From positions 1 through 64,000 of the forward strand of contig NZ_JBEFTX010000023.1 of NCBI RefSeq assembly GCF_040195635.1: DNA of 64,000 bases, given 5' to 3'. The position numbers and the translations under genes were made by a program. Origin of the DNA: Thermasporomyces sp040195635. Lineage in GTDB: Bacteria; Actinomycetota; Actinomycetes; Propionibacteriales; Actinopolymorphaceae. The notes under the pieces are model-generated. The model was not told the origin of the DNA. It worked only from the letters and a program-made list of their open reading frames with translations, and ran no database searches. Below, one piece after another: positions 50,631-59,939 of this stretch. Each line of letters starts with the position of its first letter. Positions within the stretch are counted from its first letter, which is position 1.

Positions 50631-51620
50631 ATGACCTGGCTTGTCACCGGAGGCGCCGGCTTCATCGGCGCCCATGTCGTCCATGCCCTGCACGAGGCCG
50701 GGGAGCAGGTGGTCGTCCTCGACGACCTGTCCGCCGGCATCCCCGAGCGGATCAGCGGCCTGGAGGACGTCCCGCTGGTCCGTGGCAGTGTCCAGGCGAG
50801 CAGCCTGGTGGCGAAGCTGCTCAGGGAGTACGAAATCGAAGGCGTCGTCCACGTCGCGGCCCGAAAACAGCCGGGCGAGTCGGTCGAGAAGCCGCTGCTG
50901 TACTACCGCGAGAACCTCGGCGGGCTCGAGTCCGTCCTGCGCGCCATGACAGACGTCGGCGTCGACGCGCTGGTCTTCTCCTCGAGTGCCGCGGTCTACG
51001 GCAACCAGGACGTCGACGTGCTCACCGAGGACCTCGCCTGCCACCCCGAGAATCCGTACGGCGAAACGAAGCTCGTCAGCGAGTGGCTCGTCGCGTCGAC
51101 CGCCCGCGCGACCGGGCTGCGCTACGCCAACCTGCGCTACTTCAACGCCGCGGGCTCCGCACGACCGGCACTCGCCGACACGGGTGCGTTCAACCTCATC
51201 CCGATCGTGTTCAGCCGCCTGACCGAGGGGAAGCCGCCGCAGATCTACGGCGACGACTATCCGACGCCCGACGGTACGACGATCCGCGACTACATCCACG
51301 TCGCGGACATCGCCTCCGCCCACGTCGCCGCGGCCCGGCACCTGCAGGACGGCCGCGAGGCCCGGCTCACACTGAACGTCGGCACCGGTCGAGGGTCCTC
51401 GACCCGGGAGATCGTCGAGGCGATCCTGGACGTGTCCGGTTACTCCGACCTCGCGCCCGAGGTGCTCGACCGGCGTCCCGGCGATCCGGCGGCCTCGATC
51501 GCCTCGGCCGACCGGATCCGCGACGTCCTCGGCTGGTCGGCGGCACATGATCGCGGCGCGATCGTCGCGGCCGCGTGGGAAGGTTGGCTGCATCACCATC
51601 CGGAGGCACGTCGGGACTGA
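50631..51620 (+). CDS. galE: UDP-glucose 4-epimerase
   Basis: 329 aa extended SDR: TWLVTGGAGFIGAHVVHALH, VLDDLSAG, the Thr/Ser run VFSSSAAVYGNQDVDVLTED, catalytic Y-x-x-x-K in NPYGETKLVSEW, YFNAAGSARP, and GDDYPTPDGTTIRDYIHVAD, all typical of GalE. Interconverts UDP-glucose and UDP-galactose. Close to the envelope operon, it could supply UDP-galactose for the polymer made there. Confidence 0.94.
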   Translation: MTWLVTGGAGFIGAHVVHALHEAGEQVVVLDDLSAGIPERISGLEDVPLVRGSVQASSLVAKLLREYEIEGVVHVAARKQPGESVEKPLLYYRENLGGLESVLRAMTDVGVDALVFSSSAAVYGNQDVDVLTEDLACHPENPYGETKLVSEWLVASTARATGLRYANLRYFNAAGSARPALADTGAFNLIPIVFSRLTEGKPPQIYGDDYPTPDGTTIRDYIHVADIASAHVAAARHLQDGREARLTLNVGTGRGSSTREIVEAILDVSGYSDLAPEVLDRRPGDPAASIASADRIRDVLGWSAAHDRGAIVAAAWEGWLHHHPEARRD

Positions 51621-51658
51621 GGGCGCCACGCCTGCGAGACGGAGGGAGTCGGCGAGGG

Positions 51659-53659
51659 ATGACGGAGCCGGGCACGATCTGCTGGAAACCGCCGGCCGAT
51701 GCTCGTGAGCGGAGCCGGGTCGGCCACTACCTCGCCTGGCTGGAACGCGAACGCGGCCTGGCCTTCGACGACTACCACGCCCTGTGGCGCTGGTCGGTCG
51801 ACGACCTCCCTGGGTTCTGGGGCAGCATCTGGGACTACTTCGGTGTGTCGTCCGATTCCCGCGTCACGTCCGTGCTCGCGAGCGACGCCATGCCGGGGGC
51901 GGAGTGGTTTCCCGGCGTAGGACTGAACTACGCCGAACGCATGCTCGCCGACCTGCCGGAGACCGGCCCGGTCGTGGTGGCGCGGTCACAGACGCGGGAG
52001 CCGGTCGCGCTCACCGCCGCAGAGTTGCGGGCCTCTGTCGGCAGGGCCCGCGCCGGCCTGCAGCGCCTCGGCGTCGGCCGCGGTGACCGGGTTGCCGCGT
52101 ACCTCCCGAACATCCCCGAAGCGCTCGTGCTGCTGCTCGCCACCGCGAGCCTGGGTGCGGTGTTCTCCTCGTGCGCGCCGGAGTTCGGTACGCGGAGCGT
52201 CGTCGACCGGTGGAGCCAGATCGAGCCGACGGTGCTGGTCGCGGTCGACGGCTACGTCTACGGCGCGAAGGAGATCGACCGGACCGCCGAGGTGGCCGCG
52301 ATCCGGGCCGCGCTGCCGGGGCTGCGGCACGTCGTGATCGTGCCGTACCTCTCGGCGGAGCGGGCCGCCGCGATCCCCGACGTCCTGGCGTGGGACGACC
52401 TGCTGGGTCGAGGTAGTGGCGGAGTCGCGGCCGGGGAGACGCCGGAGTTGGCGTTCGAGCCGGTGCCGTTCGACCACCCGCTCTACGTTCTCTACTCGTC
52501 GGGGACGACCGGACTGCCGAAGCCGATCGTCCACGGGCACGGCGGGATCCTGCTCGAACATGCGAAAACGCTGGCGCTGCACTTCGACCTCGGACCAGGC
52601 GACCGGTTCTTCTGGTTCTCGACGACCGGGTGGATGATGTGGAACGCCCTGGTCTCGGGCCTGCTCGTCGGAGCGACGGTGGTGCTCGTCGACGGCAATC
52701 CCGCGCATCCCGACCTCGGCTACCTCTGGCGGTTGGCCGACGAGTGCGGGATCACGTTCTTCGGGACGAGCGCGCCGTTCCTGATGAGCTGCCGCAAGGC
52801 CGGGTTGCGTCCCGCGGACATCGCCGACCTGTCGCGGATCCGCGGCCTGGGCTCGACCGGCGCGCCACTGCCGGCGGACGGCTTCACCTACGTCTACGAG
52901 AACGTCAACCCCGACCTGCTGCTGCAGTCGTTCTCCGGCGGTACGGACCTGTGCACGGGGTTCATCGGCGGCTCGCCGCTGCTACCCGTCTATGCCGGTG
53001 AGCTGGCGTGCCCGTGCCTGGGCGCGGCGGTGGCGGCGTACGACCCGGCCGGCAACCAGGTCGTCGGGCAACTCGGCGAGCTCGTGATCGAACGCCCGAT
53101 GCCGTCGATGCCCGTCGGCTTCTGGGGCGACACCGACGGTTCCCGTTACCGCGCGGCGTACTTCGCGGACTTCCCCGGCGTGTGGCGCCACGGCGACTGG
53201 ATCGAGATCACCGAGCGCGGTACCTGCGTCATCACCGGGCGGTCCGACGCGACCCTCAACCGGGGCGGGGTCCGGATGGGCACGGCGGAGTTCTACTCGG
53301 CCGTCGAGGCGCTGCCGGAGATCGTCGACAGTCTGGTCATCCACCTGGACGACCCGGCAGCTGGTACGGAGGAGCTGTTGCTGTTCGTCGTCCTCGCCGA
53401 AGGCGCCCAGCTCGACGACGCGTTGCGGGCGAAGCTGGCCACGGAGCTGCGCCGGAACCTGTCCCCGCGGCACGTTCCGGACCAGATCGTCCGCGTTGCC
53501 GCCGTACCCCGCACCCTGTCGGGCAAGAAGCTCGAGGTCCCGGTGAAGCGGATCCTGGAGGGCCGGCCGCCCGAGGAGGCGGCGAGCGCCGGTGCCCTCG
53601 CCGATCCCACGGCACTGCGGGCGTACGAAGAGTTCGCCCACACGCGCCGCGACCACTGA
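51659..53659 (+). CDS. Acetoacetyl-CoA synthetase (acetoacetate--CoA ligase)
   Basis: 666 aa, the usual length. Adenylate-forming enzyme: YVLYSSGTTGLPKPIVHGHG (P-loop), FFWFSTTGWMMWNALVSGLL, LLQSFSGGTDLCTGFIGG, HGDWIEITERGTCVITGRSD and the catalytic Lys in PRTLSGKKLEVPVKRIL. The FSTTGWMMWN segment and overall length match AACS and not short-chain acyl-CoA synthetases. It would reactivate acetoacetate such as that released by the HMG-CoA lyase at 21.3 kb. ATG 51659 has a G-rich site upstream; 38 bp after galE. Confidence 0.92.
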   Translation: MTEPGTICWKPPADARERSRVGHYLAWLERERGLAFDDYHALWRWSVDDLPGFWGSIWDYFGVSSDSRVTSVLASDAMPGAEWFPGVGLNYAERMLADLPETGPVVVARSQTREPVALTAAELRASVGRARAGLQRLGVGRGDRVAAYLPNIPEALVLLLATASLGAVFSSCAPEFGTRSVVDRWSQIEPTVLVAVDGYVYGAKEIDRTAEVAAIRAALPGLRHVVIVPYLSAERAAAIPDVLAWDDLLGRGSGGVAAGETPELAFEPVPFDHPLYVLYSSGTTGLPKPIVHGHGGILLEHAKTLALHFDLGPGDRFFWFSTTGWMMWNALVSGLLVGATVVLVDGNPAHPDLGYLWRLADECGITFFGTSAPFLMSCRKAGLRPADIADLSRIRGLGSTGAPLPADGFTYVYENVNPDLLLQSFSGGTDLCTGFIGGSPLLPVYAGELACPCLGAAVAAYDPAGNQVVGQLGELVIERPMPSMPVGFWGDTDGSRYRAAYFADFPGVWRHGDWIEITERGTCVITGRSDATLNRGGVRMGTAEFYSAVEALPEIVDSLVIHLDDPAAGTEELLLFVVLAEGAQLDDALRAKLATELRRNLSPRHVPDQIVRVAAVPRTLSGKKLEVPVKRILEGRPPEEAASAGALADPTALRAYEEFAHTRRDH

Positions 53660-53686
53660 TGCCGGCAGACCTGCCGTGGGAGCCAC

Positions 53687-55177
53687 TCAACCGAACGTGA
53701 CGTCCTGCTCGAACGGCCACAGGGGATAGCGCCGCCGCCGGTAGGACAACCGCCGCAGGTCAACGCTCGTCACGCCGGGGGTGTCGACCGCGATGATCTC
53801 GGTGGCGAGGGGCGCGTACGCCGCGAGCGGCGCGTGCACACCCTTCGCCACGATGGCGCGGTAGCCCGTGGGATCCAGGCCGAGGCAGGTGAGCTGCACC
53901 AGGCTGGTCGGCGGCGTCGGCCGGGTGGTCAGCACCAGCGTCGGCCCACCGTCGACCTCGACGACCGCGGTCGGCCCGGCGTCGTAGTGCCGATGCCCGG
54001 CATGGGTCGGCCCAGGGTCCTCGTACCGTCCGGAGTGCAACCTACGGACGACCCCACCGACGGCGAGCGGTGGGCCCACGCGCGGATCGGTCCGCGCGCC
54101 GACGAGCAGTTCGACCCGCCCGCCCGTGCCCGCCCGGTGGCAGCGGGTCACCCCGTCGGCGTCGACGAGGATCGCGAGCAGACCGGTGAGACCGACCTGC
54201 CGGGCGGCCGCGACGATCACCACCGAGTCCCCCGGAGCGCCGGCGCCGATGTTGTCGCCGATGTCCAGTAAGAGGACCGGCCCTTTCGTCGCCGTCGCCG
54301 CCCGGTGGAGCGCCTCGGCGAGCCGTGCCGACCGGCCGCTGAACTCGTGCCGCCGCGACCACACCTGCCGCGCCAGGGCGGCGGCCCAGGAGCGGGCAGC
54401 GCTCGGATCGCCGTCGGTGACGACCAGGGTGGCCATGCCCATGTGGGGAACGTCGGCATACGGATAGCCCTGGGCGACGGAGGCGGTCAGGACACCCGGC
54501 GATGCGAGCACCTCGTCGAGCCCGGCGAGGATCTCGCGCATCGGCGGCTCGCCGGTGTTCTGCGCGAGGATGCCAAGAGCCGCGGGCACCTGGACCAGCG
54601 CCTGGCTGGGGCGGATCTCGTCCCTCGCGGTGCGTACGACGAGGGCCGCGAGCTCCTCGGCCCGCAGTCGGGCGTCCACGTGCGGGTTCGTGCGGTGGGT
54701 GGTCACGATGTCGGCGTACGCACAGACCGCGGCGCTCAGGTTGGCGTGCAGGTCGAGTGCGGCTCCGACCACCGTGTCGGGTCCTACCGCCACCCGGACC
54801 TGCCGGAGGAGGTAGCCGTCCGCGTCGTCGCGGTGCTCTGCGACGGCGGCACCATGGAGCGCGGCGAGGACGCCGTCCCAGGGTCCGGTCTCGGCAAGCG
54901 TGGTGAGGATCTCGTCCGCGAGGGTCTCGAGGGCCTCCGGTGTGATCGGACCGCCCGGCGTGGTGGTGGTGAAGACCAGCGGAACGACTTCGACACCGGG
55001 CGCGGACCCGGCGGCGAGGAATCCCGCCATGGTCGTGTCGGCATCACCGTGCCGGTCGACGATCTCGGGACCGCGCAGGATCCCGTCCGCGGCGAAGTCC
55101 ACGAGGTCGACCCGCGACGGCGCGAACGTGTTCGCCTCGTGGACCAGGCCCACCGCCGCGAGTCGCACCATGATCAT
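53687..55177 (-). CDS. M81 family metallopeptidase (microcystinase C/MlrC-like)
   Basis: 496 aa. Family marks: RLAAVGLVHEANTFAPSRVD, VLAALHGAAVAEHRDDADGY, AALDLHANLSAAVCAYADIV with Zn-binding D-x-H, THRTNPHVD, and VLLLDIGDNIGAGAPGDSV. MlrC cleaves linearised microcystin products, but most homologues act on unknown peptides or related compounds. ATG 55177 is followed by a second ATG two codons later. Convergent with the acetoacetyl-CoA synthetase gene. Confidence 0.88.
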   Translation of the reverse strand: MIMVRLAAVGLVHEANTFAPSRVDLVDFAADGILRGPEIVDRHGDADTTMAGFLAAGSAPGVEVVPLVFTTTTPGGPITPEALETLADEILTTLAETGPWDGVLAALHGAAVAEHRDDADGYLLRQVRVAVGPDTVVGAALDLHANLSAAVCAYADIVTTHRTNPHVDARLRAEELAALVVRTARDEIRPSQALVQVPAALGILAQNTGEPPMREILAGLDEVLASPGVLTASVAQGYPYADVPHMGMATLVVTDGDPSAARSWAAALARQVWSRRHEFSGRSARLAEALHRAATATKGPVLLLDIGDNIGAGAPGDSVVIVAAARQVGLTGLLAILVDADGVTRCHRAGTGGRVELLVGARTDPRVGPPLAVGGVVRRLHSGRYEDPGPTHAGHRHYDAGPTAVVEVDGGPTLVLTTRPTPPTSLVQLTCLGLDPTGYRAIVAKGVHAPLAAYAPLATEIIAVDTPGVTSVDLRRLSYRRRRYPLWPFEQDVTFG

Positions 55178-55289
55178 CAGCCTGCACGCAGGTCACTGAG
55201 ATGTCTCCCATACGCGGTGTGTCGTCAGATGTCGGACGGACACCGTGGCCTGGCTGGGACGAACCAAGCCACGCCACCGGGGGAGACGC

Positions 55290-56717
55290 ATGAACAGACG
55301 CCTGCTGACCGTCACCGACGAGGCTGTCCCCGGATCGGAGCAGCCGCGACGTCGCTCGCGACGCCCGGGACGAGCGCGGCGGCTGGGACTAGCGCGACGG
55401 CTGGGACGAGCGCGGTGGACACGGCCGCCGGCGGTGGCGCTGGCCGCCCTGGCGACGGTGGCCGGTGCCCTGATCGGGCCGGTGAACGCCGCGGAGGCGT
55501 CGACCGGGACCCTGGGGCCGGCAGCGCTCGCCCAGGGCGTACGCCCTGAGGACGGCGTGTTCCGCGTCACCGGACACGGCTGGGGGCACGGGCGCGGCAT
55601 GTCGCAGTGGGGCGCGTTCGCGGCGGCGAAGGCAGGGCGCACCTACCCCGAGATCCTCCGCTTCTACTACCCGGGGACGAAGCTCGTCGCCCGGAGTACG
55701 CCCGCTCAGATCAGGGTCCTGCTCAGCCACGACCTCGGGGCGTTCCGGGTCCGCCCCGAACCGGGACTCACCCTGTGGTGGACCAACGAGAGCGGCCAGA
55801 CCCGGCCGGTCCGCCTGCCGGTCTCCTACCTCGGCTGCCGGGTGAGTACCTGGCGGGTCCGCGCCGTGTACCGCCGCGACATGGCGGTCGATGCGTACAC
55901 CTGCGGACGGTGGCACGCCTACGTGGGGTCGGGCCGCCTCTCGGCGAGCGGACGGGCGTCGTTCGTCGCGACGGACGGCAAGGTGCAGGTCGAACGGCAA
56001 CTCGGCGACGGCACCAGGATCCGCCGGGGCTACCGCGGCTTCGTGCGGGTGGTCCTGCGGAGTGGGCGGGTACGCCCGGTGAACGTCGTGCCCTACGAGG
56101 ACTACCTCCGCTCCGTCGTACCCGCCGAGTCGCCGGCCAGCTGGCCCCGCGCGGCGTTGCGGGCACAGACGATCGCGGCCCGTTCGTACGCGGTCCGCTC
56201 CTCCTCCAACCGGTCGTCGAGCTACTACGACGTCTACGACACCTCGGCGTCGCAGGTCTATCCAGGCATGGTGGGCTACGGCGCGACCTGGAACGTCATC
56301 CGGGAGTACGAGTTCGCCGGCACCAACGAGGCGATCAAGGCGACGCGCGGGATGACGCTGCGCTATGCGAACGAGGCCGCCTTCACCGAGTTCGGTTCGT
56401 CCAACGGGGGCTGGACCGCGGACGGTGGCCTGCCGTATCTGCGCGCCGCGCAGGACGGCTGGGACAGCGCGGCGACCGCCAATCCCTACCGCACCTGGAC
56501 CGACACGGTGAGCGCCCGGTCCCTGCGAAATCGCTATCCGTCCATCGGCACGATCGTGGAGATCCGGGTCGCCAAGAGGTCAGGGGGCGGCCGGTGGGGA
56601 GGCCGGGTCAGCCGGCTGTTGATCATCGGCAGCAGCGGTACGCAGGAGATCCGGGGAGAGGACCGGGTCCGGTCGGTGCTCGGCCTACGTTCGGCGTACT
56701 TCGCGTTCGGGTCATAG
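55290..56717 (+). CDS. SpoIID/LytB domain secreted protein
   Basis: 475 aa. Arg-rich N-terminus, a signal-like segment AVALAALATVAGALIGPVNA cut near A-E-A, then GHGWGHGRGMSQWGAFAAAK, VNVVPYEDYLRSVVPAESPA, ALRAQTIAARSYAVRSSSNR, SSNGGWTADGGLPYLRAAQD: the SpoIID fold with the conserved catalytic region. SpoIID relatives are lytic transglycosylases that cut denuded glycan; in actinobacteria they serve wall turnover. GGGGGAG precedes ATG 55290; a GTG at 55245 is a less likely start. Confidence 0.9.
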   Translation: MNRRLLTVTDEAVPGSEQPRRRSRRPGRARRLGLARRLGRARWTRPPAVALAALATVAGALIGPVNAAEASTGTLGPAALAQGVRPEDGVFRVTGHGWGHGRGMSQWGAFAAAKAGRTYPEILRFYYPGTKLVARSTPAQIRVLLSHDLGAFRVRPEPGLTLWWTNESGQTRPVRLPVSYLGCRVSTWRVRAVYRRDMAVDAYTCGRWHAYVGSGRLSASGRASFVATDGKVQVERQLGDGTRIRRGYRGFVRVVLRSGRVRPVNVVPYEDYLRSVVPAESPASWPRAALRAQTIAARSYAVRSSSNRSSSYYDVYDTSASQVYPGMVGYGATWNVIREYEFAGTNEAIKATRGMTLRYANEAAFTEFGSSNGGWTADGGLPYLRAAQDGWDSAATANPYRTWTDTVSARSLRNRYPSIGTIVEIRVAKRSGGGRWGGRVSRLLIIGSSGTQEIRGEDRVRSVLGLRSAYFAFGS

Positions 56718-56761
56718 AGATCCGTGGCGGATTCGGGCGGCCAGCTGTGCTGGCTTGCGGC

Positions 56762-57625
56762 CTATGGGCCGGTCGGGACCAGGTGGGTGTGGGTGACCTT
56801 CTCGTCGTGCGTACGCCGGTCGAGAAGGTTTCGGTCGAGGTTCCGGACGAGGACCACCGAAGCCTTCCGGGCAAGGGGAGCCAGCAGGGCGTCGAGGTAA
56901 CCAGTGGGGTCCGCCGGGTTCGTGTCGGTCAGCAGGCGGGAGCCCGGCTGCAGCTCCAGGTCGTCGGCGCGCGCCTGCGCGGCGGCGACCAACGCTGCGC
57001 CGGACACCGGCGTTCCGGGGTCGCCGACGACCGTGGACGGCGCGTCGGGATCGACCGGGACGTACGGATGGAACTCGTCGGCGTAGCTCGCCACCTCCGC
57101 GCCGTAGTCCCACACTCCCGCCGGGAGCGGGTCGGTGAAGGGACCGCCGAGCGGCCGCAGGGCGAGAGCGACCGTATCCCGCCCACCCGCCGCCACGGCC
57201 GCGGCCAACCATTCGGGGCTCGTGACGACGATCTCGGCGGCGCTCGCAATCGTGGGGGCGTACGCGGTCTCGGCGACGCTCGCAGGCTCGGTAGCGCCAG
57301 GGCCGCTGACACCGGCGGTGCTGGCGAGGTCGACGACGAGCCCGGCGGACCAGGCGGCCAGCATCCACACGGCGCCCTGCCAGTGCGGGGGAAGCAGGAG
57401 CGCGACCCGTTCGCCAGGCTCGGTGCCGAGCCCGTCCTGGCAGAAGTTGGCGGTCTTGGCGACCCAGTTGTCCAGCGTGGTGAGGGAGAGTTCGACGCGT
57501 TCGCCGGTGGCGTCGTCGTAGAACGTCAGGAACGGCCGTGCCGGGTCGGTCGCCAGAGCCGCGGCCAGCAGCCGGGCCGGGGTGGTGGGGCGCTGGGGAT
57601 TCGTGCGGCTCGAGCGGGTCTCCAC
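56762..57625 (-). CDS. TIGR03089 family protein
   Basis: 287 aa from GTG 57625. N-terminal part resembles the first half of AMP-binding enzymes (RPFLTFYDDATGERVELSLT, TEPGERVALLLPPHWQGAVW) but it is too short and lacks the P-loop and catalytic Lys, as in the actinobacterial TIGR03089 family of unknown function. Counterpart of Rv3268 by position. Probably leaderless: TAAGCT lies 8 nt before the start on the minus strand. Confidence 0.85.
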   Translation of the reverse strand: METRSSRTNPQRPTTPARLLAAALATDPARPFLTFYDDATGERVELSLTTLDNWVAKTANFCQDGLGTEPGERVALLLPPHWQGAVWMLAAWSAGLVVDLASTAGVSGPGATEPASVAETAYAPTIASAAEIVVTSPEWLAAAVAAGGRDTVALALRPLGGPFTDPLPAGVWDYGAEVASYADEFHPYVPVDPDAPSTVVGDPGTPVSGAALVAAAQARADDLELQPGSRLLTDTNPADPTGYLDALLAPLARKASVVLVRNLDRNLLDRRTHDEKVTHTHLVPTGP

Positions 57626-57633
57626 AGGTCCGG

Positions 57634-57639
57634 AGCTTA
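57634..57639 (-). promoter_or_regulatory. Probable -10 box of the TIGR03089 gene
   Basis: TAAGCT on the minus strand, 8 nt upstream of GTG 57625, no Shine-Dalgarno sequence. Confidence 0.5.
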
Positions 57640-57824
57640 GGCGAGGTGGCACGGTGCACCGTGGCGGGCCAGTCCGTGGGCCAGTCCGCGGCGAGCCAGT
57701 CCGCGGCGAGCCGCCCGCGGCCACCCGTCCGCCGGGTAGCCGGGTTCCCCGCTCCAGGTTTGGCGCGGGATCAGAGCTCGCGCACTGATCCGCGGGTCTG
57801 GACCCGCGCCGCGATCGGGCGCCG

Positions 57825-57830
57825 TAGGCT
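57825..57830 (+). promoter_or_regulatory. Probable -10 box of a leaderless manC transcript
   Basis: TAGGCT ends 8 nt before ATG 57839; no ribosome-binding site is present. Confidence 0.55.
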
Positions 57831-57838
57831 GCCGTCAC

Positions 57839-58951
57839 ATGCGGCACGCCGTCATCATCGCCGGGGGAACGGGCACCCGCCTGTGGCCCCTGTCGCGCGG
57901 AACCCGTCCGAAGCAGCTGTTGAGTGTCGGCGGCGGCAGGAGCCTGCTCCGCCTGGCCTATGAACGGCTCCTCGGCCTGGTACCCGTCGAACGGATCTTC
58001 GTCTGCGCCGGCGCGGCCCACCGCGAGGCGATCGTCGAGCACCTGCCGGAGCTTCCGGAGGAGAACTATCTCGGCGAGCCGCTGGGCCGCGACACCGCCA
58101 ACGCGATCGGGTTCGCCTGTGCGGTCCTCGCCCGGCGGGATCCTGATGCGGTTCTGGCGTTCGTCAACTCCGACCACGTGATCGAGCCGATGCCGGCGTT
58201 CCGGGAGGCGTTGGAGACCGCGTTCGAGGCGGTCGAGCGCGATCACGCCGTCCTTGCGACGTTCGGCATCCCGCCGTCGGCCCCGCACACGGGCCTCGGT
58301 TACATCGAACGCGCCGCGCCCGTCGCCGCTCCCCGGGACGAGCACGGGAGGCCCCGGGTCTTCGGCGTGACCGCTTTCACCGAGAAGCCCGACCTGGCGA
58401 CCGCGAGCGCCTACCTCGCGACCGGCCGACACCTCTGGAACTCGGGGATGTTCGTCTGGCGTGCCGACACCCTGCTGGGGGAGCTGCAGCGGTTCCTTCC
58501 CCAGTCCGCTACGGGTGTCCGGCGGATCGCCGACGCCTGGGACAGTCCCGACCGTTCGGTTGTCCTCAAGGAGGTCTACGTCGACCTGCCGAAGATCAGC
58601 ATCGACTACGCGGTGATGGAGCCGGCCGCGCGCGGTGACGGCGCCGCGAAGGTCGTCGTCGTACCGATGGCGGTCGACTGGCTCGACGTCGGGTCATGGC
58701 CGACCCTGGCGCGGACCCTGGAGAACGACAGCGCCCACAACGCCGCCAACACCGTCACCGTCCTGGTCGACTCGGAGGGCAACATCGTCGTGAGCGACGA
58801 CCCCGAGCACCTCGTGGCCACCGTCGGCCTGCGGGACACGATCATCGTGCACACCCGCGACGTCACCATGGTCTGCCCGAAGAGTTCCGCCGAACGGGTG
58901 AAGGACCTGGTGGCGCGGGTCCACGATGCCCACGGGAACAGGTACGCCTGA
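57839..58951 (+). CDS. manC: Mannose-1-phosphate guanylyltransferase
   Basis: 370 aa GT-A-fold nucleotidyltransferase: AVIIAGGTGTRLWPLSRGTR, RPKQLLSVGG, EPLGRDTANAIGFACAVLA, FVNSDHVI, FTEKPDLATASAYLATGRHL with WNSGMFVW, and DWLDVGSWPTLA. It lacks the C-terminal isomerase domain of bifunctional ManC/AlgA. Makes GDP-mannose for glycan and glycolipid synthesis. Matches Rv3264c (Man-1-P guanylyltransferase) of the conserved block. The final 11 bp are part of a 26-bp direct repeat. Confidence 0.93.
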   Translation: MRHAVIIAGGTGTRLWPLSRGTRPKQLLSVGGGRSLLRLAYERLLGLVPVERIFVCAGAAHREAIVEHLPELPEENYLGEPLGRDTANAIGFACAVLARRDPDAVLAFVNSDHVIEPMPAFREALETAFEAVERDHAVLATFGIPPSAPHTGLGYIERAAPVAAPRDEHGRPRVFGVTAFTEKPDLATASAYLATGRHLWNSGMFVWRADTLLGELQRFLPQSATGVRRIADAWDSPDRSVVLKEVYVDLPKISIDYAVMEPAARGDGAAKVVVVPMAVDWLDVGSWPTLARTLENDSAHNAANTVTVLVDSEGNIVVSDDPEHLVATVGLRDTIIVHTRDVTMVCPKSSAERVKDLVARVHDAHGNRYA

Positions 58952-58998
58952 GGCCGGCGGACCCACCGGAAAGGTACGCCTGAGGCCGGCGGACCCAC
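58941..58998. repeat. 26-bp direct repeat covering the manC stop codon
   Basis: GGTACGCCTGAGGCCGGCGG plus ACCCAC occurs at 58941-58966 and again at 58973-58998, period 32 bp. The first copy encodes the last residues and stop of manC; the second is non-coding. Confidence 0.85.
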
Positions 58999-59012
58999 GC
59001 CGCCCGGTCCGG

Positions 59013-59720
59013 CTAGATCGCGTTGGGCTCGGGTGAGTCGGCCGCCGGGAACTTCTTCATGAACGCCTCGATCGCCGCGCCGCTGACCTTGGCGGCGTAC
59101 TGGCGGTGGCCGTTGTTCTTCGACCAGTGGGTGAGCGCGAGATGCTTGCCGGCCGGGAACTTACCCTCGCCGACCTTCCACGGCGCCACGATCAGCTTCT
59201 TGGAGTTGTCCGGCTGGCGCGACTCGAACCGGCGCGCGATGTCCTTGAGTTGGCCGAGTTGCTCGGCGTCCTTGGCGATGGTTTCGTCGTACCACACGAC
59301 CGTGTAGCCGTGCTCGAGGTTGTGGACCAGCATCTCCAGCGGCGGGCGGTCCTCGGCGGAGTAGAACTTCCGCTCGAACGTCGCCGGCTGCTCCCAGTGC
59401 GGACCCGACGACGGCGGGACCGTCTTGTACGGCACCTTCTGGCCGTTGGGCACGTGGTCGGACACGCCGGCGCCACTGTCGCTGGAGACCTTGCTGAGAC
59501 TGGCCTGGGCCGCGGCCACCCCGAAGTCCGACATCGGCTTGCGGGCGGGGTTGGTGACCCAGTTCTTGACCGGCACGAACGCGGCCGCTCCGATGATGAC
59601 GAGGCCGACAAGTACGCAGGCCGAGATGATGATCGCCGTACGGCGGCGTTCGGCACGCTGCTGCTCGCGCCGCATCTGCTCGATGCGTTCGCGTCGGCTG
59701 CCTGGCTTGCGTTTTGCCAC
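59013..59720 (-). CDS. DUF3105 membrane-anchored protein
   Basis: 235 aa from GTG 59720 with GGAGG upstream. A basic Arg/Lys/Glu-rich N-terminus with coiled-coil character (RRERIEQMRREQQRAERRRT) precedes one TM helix IIISACVLVGLVIIGAAAFV; the outer domain holds PPSSGPHWEQPATFERKFYS, MLVHNLEHGYTVVWYDE and VAPWKVGEGKFPAGKHLALT, the DUF3105 core with conserved His residues. Function unknown. Convergent with manC and divergent from the DNA glycosylase across a repeat-rich gap. Confidence 0.88.
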   Translation of the reverse strand: MAKRKPGSRRERIEQMRREQQRAERRRTAIIISACVLVGLVIIGAAAFVPVKNWVTNPARKPMSDFGVAAAQASLSKVSSDSGAGVSDHVPNGQKVPYKTVPPSSGPHWEQPATFERKFYSAEDRPPLEMLVHNLEHGYTVVWYDETIAKDAEQLGQLKDIARRFESRQPDNSKKLIVAPWKVGEGKFPAGKHLALTHWSKNNGHRQYAAKVSGAAIEAFMKKFPAADSPEPNAI

Positions 59721-59844
59721 GTTTTCTCGTCCTCCGCCTCGTGCCGGCCGACCCACGCGACCGAAGCTCCAGAGTGTACGGAAGGTGTGCGTGAGCGGGG
59801 CTCCGGACCACCCATCCGCGGGCTGAGCCACTGGCATCGGTATC

Positions 59845-59939
59845 GGGCTCGGACACCATGACCATGAGTCGGCCAATGGGGGCTCCGTCACCATGATCAT
59901 GAGTCGGCCGATCGGGCTCCGTCACCATGACCATGAAGG
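59845..59939. repeat. Two and a half ~35-bp tandem repeats abutting palindromic copy C
   Basis: Units start near 59845, 59879 and 59914 and share GGCTCCGTCACCATGA, a C/T, then CATGAGTCGGCC. The ACCATGATCATGA part resembles the end arm of the palindromic element, so the array may have arisen by slippage from that arm. Confidence 0.75.
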
